Source: Nitrospina sp.
Lineage (GTDB): Bacteria > Nitrospinota > Nitrospinia > Nitrospinales > VA-1
Length of the DNA stretch: 64,000 nucleotides
Reading direction: 5' to 3'
Assembly: GCA_018653085.1 (NCBI GenBank)
Contig: JABIAY010000049.1
Coordinates: 54,335 to 118,334, forward strand
Part shown: piece after piece, positions 32,828-42,076 of the stretch
Numbering within the stretch: position 1 is the first letter of the stretch
Layout: every line of letters begins with the position of its first letter
The notes under the pieces: model-generated
What the model was told of the DNA's origin: nothing
What the model saw: the letters and a program-made list of their open reading frames with translations, nothing else
Databases searched by the model: none
Program-made: the position numbers and the translations under genes

Positions 32828-35800
32828 TTAAATATCATCGCACACGGTTCGAAAGCCCAGAAATGAAGTGCAATAGCTCTTTAAAAATGGAATTCGCCGC
32901 CAAGCCGAGATATGTTTGAAGTGAGTTATGAAACTTCCACCCCGCGCTACTTTATATTCCAGTATATGGGAAGATCCGTTGGAATTTTTTTTGTCATGTG
33001 TGTCCTGTACCCATTCGAAAGCATTGCCAAAGAGATCCCTGGTTCCTCCAGCATATTCATTCTCGGGGAAATGATCGACCGGCAGGGTATCCAGAACTCC
33101 GGTTTCTTCAATATTACAGAACTCGACAATCCGGTCTTCATCCCAGAAAAAATTTTCATGTGATAACTTGCCGAAGTCGCTGGCGACATATTCCCATTCC
33201 TTTTCACTCGGCAAGCGAATGTTCTGCCCTGTCAACTCGCTTTTCCATTTGCAGTAGGCCTGAGCGTCATTCCAGGTGACCTGGGTTACAGGGTGACTAT
33301 GTTTCCCATATAAGGAATCGGGCTGGCCATCGGGGCAAAGCCAGAAAGCCTCTTTAACCGGTCCCAGGCTGGGATTGGAAAAAGAGGAGCGCATGGAGGA
33401 ATCCCCATGCAAAGCCAGACTCCCGCTTTGATAAACGATGGCATCAACTATAGTTTCCGCCTCGGTTTTGTATTGGGTCTCGTTGACAAAACGAAAAAAC
33501 TCAGCGTTCGTAACCGGATATTTTTTTATCAGGAAAGGTTTCTCAATCTGCACTTGCTTGTGAGGTGCTGAATCTTTGGAGCTGGGGTGGCCCATCAAGA
33601 GACTTCCTTCGGGAATACGCACCCACTCATCCCATTTTTCACTGAATTTATACAGGTAATCTATGGTATCCGGGTCATGCGAAGTACTCACCCCCAAACG
33701 GTTTCGGATGGCCTGGGGCCATTCGGCCTTGGCCAGGGCATCGGCATATTCCAGGGGCTTTTTCTCGTCTTCATCGGGGACAACCTCGATCTGGCCTTTT
33801 TCTTTTTCTGTGTGGAACGCGTCTGAAAGTTCCTCAAAGGCTTTGCCCAGACTGGTTAGCTTGTTTTCGTAGTGAGATAGGTTGTCCATCAACTCCGTTT
33901 TTCTGGCTTCATCTTCTTCGTTCATGGAATTCTTAACTTCAGACAGTTCCTGTACGAATTTTTGATATTCCTCCACGCGTTTTCTTAAGTCATCCTCCAT
34001 GGAGTCAACCATCGACTCCTTGTGCTGGAGTCTTTCCCGCATCCCCTTTTCTGCGGCAAGGGTTTCTTCTGTAATGGATTTTTCCTTTTCCTTTAAGTTT
34101 GAGGTCAGGCGGGTTGTTTCTTCTTCCATGGAAGCCATTCGACTCTTGAAAGCGTCGTAGTCAGAACTTTGTGAATCCAGGATATTGCTATAGGTTACGT
34201 TGAAATCACTGAGAAAGTTTTTTACTTCTTCTTGATGCTGGGCGATATCATTTTTGATGAGTTGGATCTCTTGAAGTTCCTGCATGGCTTCAGCCTCAGC
34301 TTCAGATATCTGTTCTCGTGCTTGTTTCTCCTCGGCCATTTGTTGTTGCTGGAGGGTCAGTATTTTCTGTTCTTCCTGCTGATTTTTTTCCTCTTTCTCG
34401 CTGAGGGCCATCTCTTTTTCTATTTGTTCTACTTCCAGGGTATTTTTAAAGTCTTCGAATTCCTCGTTCATGCGAGTGAGTTCCTGGGACTCCCTTTCCA
34501 GTAAAACTTTTTCTTTATTTCGTTGCCGCTTTTGTTCTTCAAGGAGGGTCTTGGTTTGTTCTGCAACCTTTTTGCTTTCTTTTTCGAATGTCTGTTCCAG
34601 TTCCTGGGTTTTCTCCTGGATTTCCTTTTCTACTTTCGGGCGATCCTCTTCCATTGCCTTTAAAAGTTTTTTCTTTCTTTTTAAAAGGCTGGCCTGGGTT
34701 TTTGCGGCGGTTTTGATCTGGTCCACGGCGAACTTGCCCCCCTCGATGCCGGTCAACTCTCTCAGGAGACTTGCTTTTTCGACATCATTTTCTTTCTCCT
34801 GTTTGTTGAGAATTTTTTGCTTGCGCGAGAATTCCTTCTCCCGTTTTTCCAGTTCTGCCAGACGCTTTTTCGTTTGTTCATCGGCCTTTCTTTGTGCCTC
34901 GAGAGCGAGTCCCTGTTCGCGGATTCTCAGTCTCTCGTTTTCACGACCCAGGCGTTCTTCATCTTCATCAAATTCTTCCAGTCGGCGGGTATGATATTCC
35001 GACCTTCTCTGATATTCCCGCTCCAGGTCCTCTTTCCGTGTTTCAAATTCCTTTTTCAGCCTGAGCTTGAAGGCGGCCTTTTCAGTTTCCAGGGATTTCG
35101 AGAGTTTAAGGAGTTGCTGGTTTTTTTTAGCCTGTTGCTGGGCAACTTTTTTATTTTGTAACTGTTTTGTTTTGGATGATTTATAGTCCTGTTCCTTGCG
35201 TTTCTGAAGAGTCTTCTCTTCGGCAAACATTTTTTCCATCAACTCTGTCATCTCATCGAACTTTGCCCTGAATATCTGATCTCTGCGTGAAAAGTCTGTG
35301 TCCAACTTGGAGCGTGATGTTTCATGTTCCGTTAAAAGACTGTTTCTTTCGCTTCTCAGAGTTCCCAGTTCCTTTCGGCTTTCCTCCAGTTCCTGGCGAA
35401 ATCGGGTTGTTTCTTTTTCGGATTGCTCTTGGGATTGTTCAGCGTGTTTCTGCTCTTCTTCACGCAGTTTTTGCAGGCGTGAACGAAACTCAGAATTTTC
35501 TCGTTCAAGACGGACCTTGTTTTCCTCCAGCTCTTTTTCTTTTGCAAGAATCTCCCGCATTTGGGTGCTAGCCTGTTCTTCTTTTTCTTTTAGCCGTTCC
35601 AGCTGTTGTTCGAACTCCAGTTTCAGTTCGTCCGGGAGATTAAAGGAGATTTCAGATTCCTTAAATTTTCTTCTCTGCTGAGTTTCTTCTACCGGTGAAA
35701 CGGGTTGTGGATTTTCCACAACCTGGATAAACGTATAGTCCGGTCCCACGATCAGTTCTGCGGGATTTCCCTGGCTGGAAATGATGTCGAACAGCTCCCG

Positions 35801-36046
35801 GTTAAGTTTTTCCCGTAGGGAGTTCAACCAAAGCAGACGTTGCTCCTGATCTTCGGGCATTGAAGCCGAGGATTGTTTCTGCAGTATTTCGAGAGGGTCT
35901 ATGGGGGCTCTGCCTTCAGGGTTTTGCCCTGGAGCGTAAAAAGACTGGACCGTTTGAAATAAGGCCACGGCTTCCGGGTCACCCGCCTGGGAATAGCGAT
36001 CCGCAAGCAACTGGATATCTTTCAGACTGAAATTTTTCCGGGCCAT
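32828..36046 (-). CDS. Giant coiled-coil protein with C-terminal FGE-sulfatase-like domain
   Basis: A 1072-residue protein in three parts. Residues 1-150 form a soluble N-terminal region that starts with a small helical stretch. Residues about 150-790 are almost uninterrupted coiled coil, very rich in E, K, Q, R and L. Residues about 830-1072 form an FGE-sulfatase (SUMF1-like, C-type lectin) domain, with WVRIPEGSLLMGHP, KKYPVTNAEFFRFVN, HPVTQVTWNDAQAYCKWKS, RLPSEKEWEYVA, LFGNAFEWVQD and KVARGGSF. The two cysteines of true formylglycine-generating enzymes are not in place near the C-terminus, so this domain probably binds a ligand. No signal peptide or membrane helix is seen. It stands alone, 92 bp from purE. 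Function unknown. Confidence 0.82.
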   Translation of the reverse strand: MARKNFSLKDIQLLADRYSQAGDPEAVALFQTVQSFYAPGQNPEGRAPIDPLEILQKQSSASMPEDQEQRLLWLNSLREKLNRELFDIISSQGNPAELIVGPDYTFIQVVENPQPVSPVEETQQRRKFKESEISFNLPDELKLEFEQQLERLKEKEEQASTQMREILAKEKELEENKVRLERENSEFRSRLQKLREEEQKHAEQSQEQSEKETTRFRQELEESRKELGTLRSERNSLLTEHETSRSKLDTDFSRRDQIFRAKFDEMTELMEKMFAEEKTLQKRKEQDYKSSKTKQLQNKKVAQQQAKKNQQLLKLSKSLETEKAAFKLRLKKEFETRKEDLEREYQRRSEYHTRRLEEFDEDEERLGRENERLRIREQGLALEAQRKADEQTKKRLAELEKREKEFSRKQKILNKQEKENDVEKASLLRELTGIEGGKFAVDQIKTAAKTQASLLKRKKKLLKAMEEDRPKVEKEIQEKTQELEQTFEKESKKVAEQTKTLLEEQKRQRNKEKVLLERESQELTRMNEEFEDFKNTLEVEQIEKEMALSEKEEKNQQEEQKILTLQQQQMAEEKQAREQISEAEAEAMQELQEIQLIKNDIAQHQEEVKNFLSDFNVTYSNILDSQSSDYDAFKSRMASMEEETTRLTSNLKEKEKSITEETLAAEKGMRERLQHKESMVDSMEDDLRKRVEEYQKFVQELSEVKNSMNEEDEARKTELMDNLSHYENKLTSLGKAFEELSDAFHTEKEKGQIEVVPDEDEKKPLEYADALAKAEWPQAIRNRLGVSTSHDPDTIDYLYKFSEKWDEWVRIPEGSLLMGHPSSKDSAPHKQVQIEKPFLIKKYPVTNAEFFRFVNETQYKTEAETIVDAIVYQSGSLALHGDSSMRSSFSNPSLGPVKEAFWLCPDGQPDSLYGKHSHPVTQVTWNDAQAYCKWKSELTGQNIRLPSEKEWEYVASDFGKLSHENFFWDEDRIVEFCNIEETGVLDTLPVDHFPENEYAGGTRDLFGNAFEWVQDTHDKKNSNGSSHILEYKVARGGSFITHFKHISAWRRIPFLKSYCTSFLGFRTVCDDI

Positions 36047-36163
36047 GAGGGATCAGGGGTTTAAGGGCTTATTTTTAAGGTTCTTATAATAAAACGGTGT
36101 AAATCGGTTAAAACCTTACCTATATATTATATCAACCTATATTCCTAACTTATAAGGTATTTT

Positions 36164-36397
36164 TTAGGTTATAGGCGCTGGGAGAGGCCTGAAATAGAGG
36201 TGTTTCAGGGTTTTCAAAGAAAATTCCGGTGGATCCAATGTGAAACCGGAAAGCAGATCCTCACCAAATATGTAAAGCTCCCCATACATAAATCCGGGGC
36301 CGTGTAAAATATATGGAACAAAACCTTGATAGCTACTTGGCGATGACCCTATAACCTCATATAAAATAAGGGGTTTCAAATTATTTGGCTTTGGCAT
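36164..36397 (-). CDS. Doubtful small ORF, possible gamma-glutamylcyclotransferase fragment
   Basis: A 77-codon ORF whose middle, YILHGPGFMYGELYIFG, faintly recalls the entrance of AIG2/gamma-glutamylcyclotransferase-like domains. No ribosome binding site is visible and the protein would be about half the normal length. It could be a remnant or chance. Confidence 0.25.
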   Translation of the reverse strand: MPKPNNLKPLILYEVIGSSPSSYQGFVPYILHGPGFMYGELYIFGEDLLSGFTLDPPEFSLKTLKHLYFRPLPAPIT

Positions 36398-36463
36398 TTT
36401 AATTGCTACAAGTGACGGTAGGTCTTAGGTTGTTCCATGGCAATTTTTTCAATATAAATAACA

Positions 36464-36477
36464 AGTCTCTAGAGACT
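36464..36477. promoter_or_regulatory. Perfect 14-bp palindrome upstream of an outer-membrane protein gene
   Basis: AGTCTCTAGAGACT is a perfect palindrome ending 33 bp before the start at 36511. Its place suits a dimeric repressor site or a 5' UTR element. No regulator is known for it. Confidence 0.35.
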
Positions 36478-36510
36478 ATCAATCCATAACAAAGCCAGAA
36501 GGATGAAAGA

Positions 36511-37218
36511 ATGAAGGCGGGCCCAAAGCATCAACTCTGTTTGTTAATCTGCGCTACTGTTCTTTGCTTGATATTGACACAGTCGGTTCAGGCTCATCGC
36601 GATGATTTTATTGATGAGACTCTGGTCTACCGAACTTTGGACCAGGGGGAAATTGAGCTGGAATACGGACTCGACTACGGTGATCGGCCCGACCCGGATG
36701 ATAAATTTATCCGTCACATTTTTGCCGCAGAATATGGCCTGACGGATCGGTTTATGGTTAATGGTAAAGTTTTGCTTGAATCGGAGTTTGACTCGGCTCT
36801 TGTCGAATTTCGTTATCGTTTTTTTGAAGAAGGTGAGCGGCTTATTGATGTCGCCTTTTCCGCAGAAGTCGAGGTTGAAAATGTGGAAAATGATTCTGAT
36901 GAGTATCATGCTCAGCCCCGCCTTATTTTTTCCAAGGATTTAGAGAAACTTAATTTTACAGTTAACCTGCCTTTAAAAATTCCTTTTAAATCTTCCCCCA
37001 GTGAATTCATTCCAGCTATTGGCTGGCGATATGACGCCGCAGGAGTTTTTAAATTTGGAGCAGAAGTAAAATACAACACGTTCAACAAGAAGGGATCAGT
37101 CATTCCACAGGTATGGTTTGAGCTTCCGGAGGAAATGTTGCTTAAGCTGGGGTATTCTCAGGGATTCGATCAAAACCCGGAAAGTTATATGCGTACTTTT
37201 CTGGAAAAGGAATTTTAA
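36511..37218 (+). CDS. Putative outer-membrane beta-barrel protein
   Basis: A 235-residue protein with a signal peptide ending SVQA (about 1-28). The mature chain alternates hydrophobic and charged residues as in beta-barrels and ends in EKEF, with the terminal phenylalanine typical of outer-membrane proteins. Phrases such as IELEYGLDYGDRPDPDD and FAAEYGLTDRFMVNGKV recur in form in the next gene (VPFAIEYGITDFWQVEAAW), so the two are distant paralogues. The stop is immediately followed by the next start codon. Family unnamed; role unknown. Confidence 0.7.
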   Translation: MKAGPKHQLCLLICATVLCLILTQSVQAHRDDFIDETLVYRTLDQGEIELEYGLDYGDRPDPDDKFIRHIFAAEYGLTDRFMVNGKVLLESEFDSALVEFRYRFFEEGERLIDVAFSAEVEVENVENDSDEYHAQPRLIFSKDLEKLNFTVNLPLKIPFKSSPSEFIPAIGWRYDAAGVFKFGAEVKYNTFNKKGSVIPQVWFELPEEMLLKLGYSQGFDQNPESYMRTFLEKEF

Positions 37219-38049
37219 ATGCCCTGTTTTTTGACACCTTTGTTATTTGTCATTGCGCTGTGTATTGGGTTAACGCCCTCAACTTCCTGGGCGGAAGAGA
37301 AAAGGACATACGTTCAACCACTGAATGAAGTTTTTCAAACGGAAATGGTCTATCCGCAGGAAAAGGGAGAAGTGCAACTACAGTTGTCTCCGAAATTCAG
37401 CGAGGGCGATAAGCGCGACCTGATTCAAGTCCCGTTTGCCATCGAATACGGCATCACCGACTTCTGGCAGGTAGAGGCGGCTTGGTATGCTCATGTCAAC
37501 CGGAACCCGGCAGGCGGTGTTACAACACGCGGTGTCGGAGATTTGGAAGTCGAGACAAAATACAGTTTCATGAATATAGCGGGATCGAACTTTCATGCGG
37601 CGGTCGGATTGGAGATAAAATTTTCAACCGGAGATATCAACAAGGAATTGACAGAGGGCTTCAATGAATATGAACCCTTTTTGGCTCTGGCTAAAGATTT
37701 CCCGGAATGGAACCACAGCCAGGTTTTTACCGAAATCAGAATCGGGTTTCTGGAACGAACCCAGAATCATGCGGACCAGAGTGAGGATGAAGCTGAGGCC
37801 AATGATTTTCATTTGCATGTGGGATTTTTTATACCCGTTGGGTTGGCACGCCTTACCACAGAACTCGTTTGGATAACAAACGAGTGGCATAACCAGGGGG
37901 ACGAAAACAAACTTTTTCTGACTCCCGGACTGGTATGGGACCTGCCGGGAACCTGGGAGTGGGGAATTGGGGTGCCTATCGGATTGAACGATAAATCTGA
38001 TAATTACAGAATCATTACCCACTTGATTTATGAGTTCGATGTTTTTTAA
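37219..38049 (+). CDS. Putative outer-membrane beta-barrel protein, paralogue of the preceding gene
   Basis: A 276-residue protein with a signal peptide ending SWAE (about 1-25) and barrel-like alternation throughout, ending FDVF. FAIEYGITDFWQVEAAW and GVGDLEVETKYSFMN resemble the MetA-pathway or transporter-like outer-membrane families of unknown substrate. Its ATG directly follows the stop of the previous gene, so both are one transcription unit, and a sensor kinase gene begins 60 bp downstream. Confidence 0.7.
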   Translation: MPCFLTPLLFVIALCIGLTPSTSWAEEKRTYVQPLNEVFQTEMVYPQEKGEVQLQLSPKFSEGDKRDLIQVPFAIEYGITDFWQVEAAWYAHVNRNPAGGVTTRGVGDLEVETKYSFMNIAGSNFHAAVGLEIKFSTGDINKELTEGFNEYEPFLALAKDFPEWNHSQVFTEIRIGFLERTQNHADQSEDEAEANDFHLHVGFFIPVGLARLTTELVWITNEWHNQGDENKLFLTPGLVWDLPGTWEWGIGVPIGLNDKSDNYRIITHLIYEFDVF

Positions 38050-38109
38050 TCAGCAGGTAGTTGTGAACCAGTCTGGATCCCATCAATTTAAGGAACGGAT
38101 GAAAATTAA

Positions 38110-39768
38110 ATGAAGATAAAAGCAAAACTGTCTTTAGCTTTCGCCACCATATTTTTAGCTTTTACAATTAACGCTGTGTTGTTTTTCTGGGCGTTTGAAA
38201 AGCTGAACTGGCAACAACAGAGGCTGGCTATTGCTTTTTCACAGTTGGTTGCGGTTGAGCAACTGGACGGGATGCTCAACAGGCAAATAAAAGAAATCGC
38301 AGATTTTTTTCTTACAGGCGATGCTGAAGAGCTCGATGAATTCGATCACTATAAGGGTGAAGTCGCAACAGCTTTTAATAACTGGGAGAAAATAATCGAT
38401 ACTGAGTTGGAATTTGTAAAAGAAGATGAAGTGGCGGAAGAAAAGGAAGAAAGACGAACCTTGGAGGAATTGAAGAGCCAATATGAGGTGATAAGTGCTG
38501 AAATTGAGCAAATGCTGTTGTTGAAGAAAACAGGAAAAATGCAGGAAGCTTTGGAAATTTTTGAGAACAGCATTGAAGAAAAATTCGATAGAATTTTTGT
38601 GGAATCTTTTAAGAAGTCCCGTTCTGATGATCAGGAGGAGGTGGAAGAAGCGCAAGAAAAGGTGCGGGAATTGGCTGACTTTATTCAGTTATTGTCGTCC
38701 GTAATTATAGGCATTACCCTGGTTTTGATTGTGTTTGTTGTGTTTGCCCTCTCCAAAACTATAACAGAGCCGTTAGTGAGGTTAAAAGGTGCAGCCATTA
38801 AAATTGGGAAAGGAGAGTTTGATGGTCCAATAGAAGTCAAGTCTCAAGATGAGATCGGAATTCTTGCCCGTACCTTTTCTGATATGGCCCTGCACTTGAA
38901 AGAGCGTATGGAGGAGCGGGAGCATTTAATCTCAGAGCTTGGCAAAAAGAACATCGAACTGAAGGAATTTACCCGCGCCGTAATAAAAGCTAAGGAAGTC
39001 GCCGAAGCGGCCAAAGAAGAAGCTGAGTGTGCCAGTCGAGCCAAGTCGGAGTTTCTCTCCAGGATGAGCCATGAACTTCGAACCCCGATGAATGCTATCC
39101 TTGGGTTTGCACAGTTGCTGGAAATGGACCCTGGTGAACCTTTAACTCCCAGACAAAAGACCAATGTAGAATATATAATCAAAGCCGGGGGTCACCTGCT
39201 TGAGCTTATTACTGAGTTGCTCGACCTGTCGCATATCGAATCCGGAAAAATTAATTTTTCCCTGCAAGGTGTCAGCGTCGATAGGGTTCTGGATGATTTA
39301 CTTACTTTGCTCAAACCCTTATCTGATGAAAAGAACCTCAATATAGTTAATCAATTTTCTGACGAACCAGAACAATTTGTCTGGGTAGACATTACCCGCT
39401 TTAAGCAAGTCCTGCTAAATTTGATATCCAATGCTATCAAGTACAATCGTAATGGCGGTTCCATTATGTTCGAGTACGAAAAGACGCCCACGGGCCACCT
39501 TCGCATTATGATTAAAGACACGGGTATTGGCATCTCCACTGTAGAAAACATTGAAGCTGTGTTTGAGCCTTTTAACCGACTGGAATCAGGTTTTGTTGGT
39601 ACTGAAGGAACAGGCATCGGTCTTAGCATTACCAAACGACTGACTGAGTTGATGGGAGGAACCATTGAGGTAGAAAGTGTGCTTGGGGAGGGTAGTTGTT
39701 TCACAGTTGATTTTCCAGTGGGCAAACCCCCGGAGAGGGTTGAGGCAGAATCCTTGGTCGAACTTTAA
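38110..39768 (+). CDS. Membrane-bound sensor histidine kinase
   Basis: The 552 residues contain a membrane helix (about 8-29), a periplasmic four-helix-bundle sensor (30-193), a second helix (194-215), a HAMP linker (216-270), a coiled coil, and a HisKA domain with phospho-acceptor H321 in SRMSHELRTPMNAILGFAQ. The HATPase domain has NLISNAIKYN, KDTGIGIS and GTGIGLSITKRL. The sensor is highly acidic and rich in Glu. No response regulator gene is next to it, so its partner lies elsewhere. It may be co-transcribed with the two barrel proteins upstream. Confidence 0.93.
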   Translation: MKIKAKLSLAFATIFLAFTINAVLFFWAFEKLNWQQQRLAIAFSQLVAVEQLDGMLNRQIKEIADFFLTGDAEELDEFDHYKGEVATAFNNWEKIIDTELEFVKEDEVAEEKEERRTLEELKSQYEVISAEIEQMLLLKKTGKMQEALEIFENSIEEKFDRIFVESFKKSRSDDQEEVEEAQEKVRELADFIQLLSSVIIGITLVLIVFVVFALSKTITEPLVRLKGAAIKIGKGEFDGPIEVKSQDEIGILARTFSDMALHLKERMEEREHLISELGKKNIELKEFTRAVIKAKEVAEAAKEEAECASRAKSEFLSRMSHELRTPMNAILGFAQLLEMDPGEPLTPRQKTNVEYIIKAGGHLLELITELLDLSHIESGKINFSLQGVSVDRVLDDLLTLLKPLSDEKNLNIVNQFSDEPEQFVWVDITRFKQVLLNLISNAIKYNRNGGSIMFEYEKTPTGHLRIMIKDTGIGISTVENIEAVFEPFNRLESGFVGTEGTGIGLSITKRLTELMGGTIEVESVLGEGSCFTVDFPVGKPPERVEAESLVEL

Positions 39769-39868
39769 AACATGCTGAAGATACTATTCTCTACTCCATC
39801 AATGCGCCTGCTTCTGCCAGCAAGATTGATGAGTGCCTGAATGACATTTAATCTTTTTCGGGTTACCG

Positions 39869-41095
39869 TTATTTCCCCCTTCCGTGTTTGATTTCCGGGA
39901 TGAGCATCAGGGTTGCCAGGAGCATCATTGCGCAGGACAGGATACCGATATTCTGAGCACCGATCAAACCCACTGCCCAGTAACCTATCAGCGGACCCAG
40001 GGTGCCGCGGATGCCTGTCAAGCTGACATGCACCGACATATAAGCGCCGGTTTTTCCGGGAGGGGCGTATTTGGTGACCCACAGGTTCCAGGCAATACTA
40101 CCTCCCGCAAAAGCGGCCCCTATCAAAGCGGAGCCGGCTCCAATTACCCAGGGATTGGAACTGATGAAAAACAGCAGAACACCAGCGGCAAAAGACAGGT
40201 TCAGGATCATGCGAAGAATCACGAAGTTCATTTTATCAAACAGCTTTGCCCAGAATGGAATGAGAAGCATGCGCATTGTTTCGGGAATGATCGTAATAAT
40301 AAGGGCTACAAAAACAGCCGATCCTTCAATGCCCCATTGTGGTGAAGTGACATAATCCACTCGCAAAGGGAGAGTCCATAAATTGGCAAACCCCATAATG
40401 AACCAGGTCAGCAAAACATAGCCGAAGGAACGATCTTGCCATGCGTATTTCATGTTTCCGAAAGGATTTTCATGCGGACTCTCATCCACCATTTTTGAGG
40501 GCATACAATAGATGGCTATAGCTTTAGAGAAGGCACAGAAAGCCAGAAAGGTAAAGATCAGTGGGTAATACTCGATATCTTTTTCGAGGATGGAGGACCC
40601 GATAAATCCGGATAGGGCGGCTATTCCCACCGATAAGACCAAAGATTTCGAGAAGAATGTTGCACGGCGATCCGGGGGGTAATTGTCCCCATAAATATCC
40701 GTGATGAAGGGAAGCAGGGCACTACGGCAAATGTATGCGGTGATTACGAAAAACGCGAACAGGTGTAAGGACGCAGTCCAGGCGGAAACCAGAAGACAGG
40801 CTCCCGTAACCATTGAGGCGAGTGCTCCCCATGTCGACTTTTCCCAGTGGGTGGCGGAGGCATAATGTAATAAAAGCATGGAAAGAAACATTCCCATAAA
40901 GGGAGCGGCGGCGATCAGAGATTTGGTGATTTCCCCTGCGTTGAAATACCGGATGGCTATAAACAGGCAAAAGGTTTGAGCGCCGGAAGAAAGCACGCCT
41001 TCAAACCCTCCTCGCCATAAATCACATTTATAGGTTTTCTGTGTGATTTCACCAGAAGTCAGAGAGGATCGGTCCTGTTTGAATTTAAAAGTCAT
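39869..41095 (-). CDS. Major facilitator superfamily transporter
   Basis: A 408-residue protein with about 11-12 membrane helices and the MFS-like loop between helices, for example around DIYGDNYPPDRRATFFSKS. ATG 41095 is chosen; a GTG at 41122 in the same frame would add nine residues. Neither has a strong binding site. Substrate cannot be inferred: there is no clear sugar, drug or nitrate/nitrite porter signature. It is 150 bp from the next minus-strand gene upstream. Confidence 0.8.
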   Translation of the reverse strand: MTFKFKQDRSSLTSGEITQKTYKCDLWRGGFEGVLSSGAQTFCLFIAIRYFNAGEITKSLIAAAPFMGMFLSMLLLHYASATHWEKSTWGALASMVTGACLLVSAWTASLHLFAFFVITAYICRSALLPFITDIYGDNYPPDRRATFFSKSLVLSVGIAALSGFIGSSILEKDIEYYPLIFTFLAFCAFSKAIAIYCMPSKMVDESPHENPFGNMKYAWQDRSFGYVLLTWFIMGFANLWTLPLRVDYVTSPQWGIEGSAVFVALIITIIPETMRMLLIPFWAKLFDKMNFVILRMILNLSFAAGVLLFFISSNPWVIGAGSALIGAAFAGGSIAWNLWVTKYAPPGKTGAYMSVHVSLTGIRGTLGPLIGYWAVGLIGAQNIGILSCAMMLLATLMLIPEIKHGRGK

Positions 41096-41245
41096 AGGAT
41101 TTAAAAAGCTGAAAAAGGCCACAACAAATAATCATCGATACCTGTCAAGTCAGGTCGGCAAGGGATCGGATCCAAATCAGACGCAGTTGCTACTCGACTG
41201 GCTGTGTGGGGAGGGGTTTTTTAATTGGAGGCGGTTCAGGGCTTG

Positions 41246-42049
41246 TTACGGCAATGTCAGTTCCAACTGGGTATCGCCGCCTGAAGAAATATCAATCTCT
41301 GTTGTTTTTTCACCAATATAAGGATGCCATACAACGACCTTGTAATGGCCGGGAGGAATTTGGTCAATTTCAAAAGAACCATCGCCCTTGCTAATATCAT
41401 GGTAAGGATTCCAAACAATCTTGGAGCTTACCGTCATCCAAAGATGTTGCTCGCATTCTATATAGAAATGAGAATCCCGCTCTTTTTTTACAAATTTCAG
41501 TGACTTGGTAACATCTGTCCTTGCTCCTTTGTTGAGGAGCCATTTTTTGAAAAAAATCTTACGAGTGTCTCCCCTTATTGAAAAACCCTTAGGGTTGTGC
41601 AGTACCCCGGCATCAAAATTTTCAAGCGTTACAAGATTTCGGGTTATATTTTTCGGAGGTTTTCTGATTACAGCGACTTTTGGAAAAGCCTGACAATTTT
41701 CAAAACGTATTGCCAGGGTTTCCTTGCTCCGGGGTTTTCCTTTTTCAATGTTTTGGATAAAAACCACTGCATCTTTGAGATTTCCGTCTTTTATCTCAAC
41801 GTGCTGAATAAGGTGTTCACCGCGACTGTTGGGGGTGTTTTCCATGCAGAATTCTGAGTTTTTCTCATTTTTCAAATTAACACTAACCGGGGGGGGCACT
41901 TGTCCTTTGAATTGGACCGTTCCTTTGAGGGAGCCTCCATCGACAACTTCAACCTCGGTGTATTTGGGCTTCTTGGCGAAAGCAATTGATGTGCTCAGCA
42001 CCAGAACAAGGAGTAAAACCCAAAAGCCTGTTTTTAAATTTTTATACAT
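41246..42049 (-). CDS. Secreted protein with carboxypeptidase-regulatory-like (CnaB-type) domain
   Basis: A 267-residue exported protein: signal peptide 1-25, a first beta domain opening with GGSLKGTVQFKGQVPPPVSV, a middle region with two conserved cysteines (ENSEF-C and EC-E-type segments), and a C-terminal CnaB-like strand set ending in IPPGHYKVVVWHPYIGE. The VWHP ending is typical of carboxypeptidase-regulatory-like domains often found beside cytochromes. It starts 27 bp after the cytochrome c gene at 42077 ends, so the pair is probably one operon. Confidence 0.7.
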   Translation of the reverse strand: MYKNLKTGFWVLLLVLVLSTSIAFAKKPKYTEVEVVDGGSLKGTVQFKGQVPPPVSVNLKNEKNSEFCMENTPNSRGEHLIQHVEIKDGNLKDAVVFIQNIEKGKPRSKETLAIRFENCQAFPKVAVIRKPPKNITRNLVTLENFDAGVLHNPKGFSIRGDTRKIFFKKWLLNKGARTDVTKSLKFVKKERDSHFYIECEQHLWMTVSSKIVWNPYHDISKGDGSFEIDQIPPGHYKVVVWHPYIGEKTTEIDISSGGDTQLELTLP

Positions 42050-42076
42050 AAAGTCATGTCCTCAACCAGGTTCCCT

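Larger units (their letters stand above)
36047..36510. other. AT-rich intergenic region
   Basis: A 464-bp gap between divergently transcribed genes. It contains a short minus-strand ORF of doubtful status (36164-36397), very AT-rich stretches near 36120-36170 and a 14-bp palindrome near the right end. No terminator or tRNA was seen. Confidence 0.5.

Noticed and set aside
34470..34994. Long ORFs on the plus strand opposite the coiled-coil gene
   Set aside because: Serine- and phenylalanine-rich products are reverse complements of Glu/Lys codons in the coiled coil.
39769..39868. Possible remnant of a receiver domain directly after the sensor kinase
   Set aside because: One frame reads like the tail of a receiver (ending KIDECLNDI), but it is too short to separate from chance, and no D or K signature is present.
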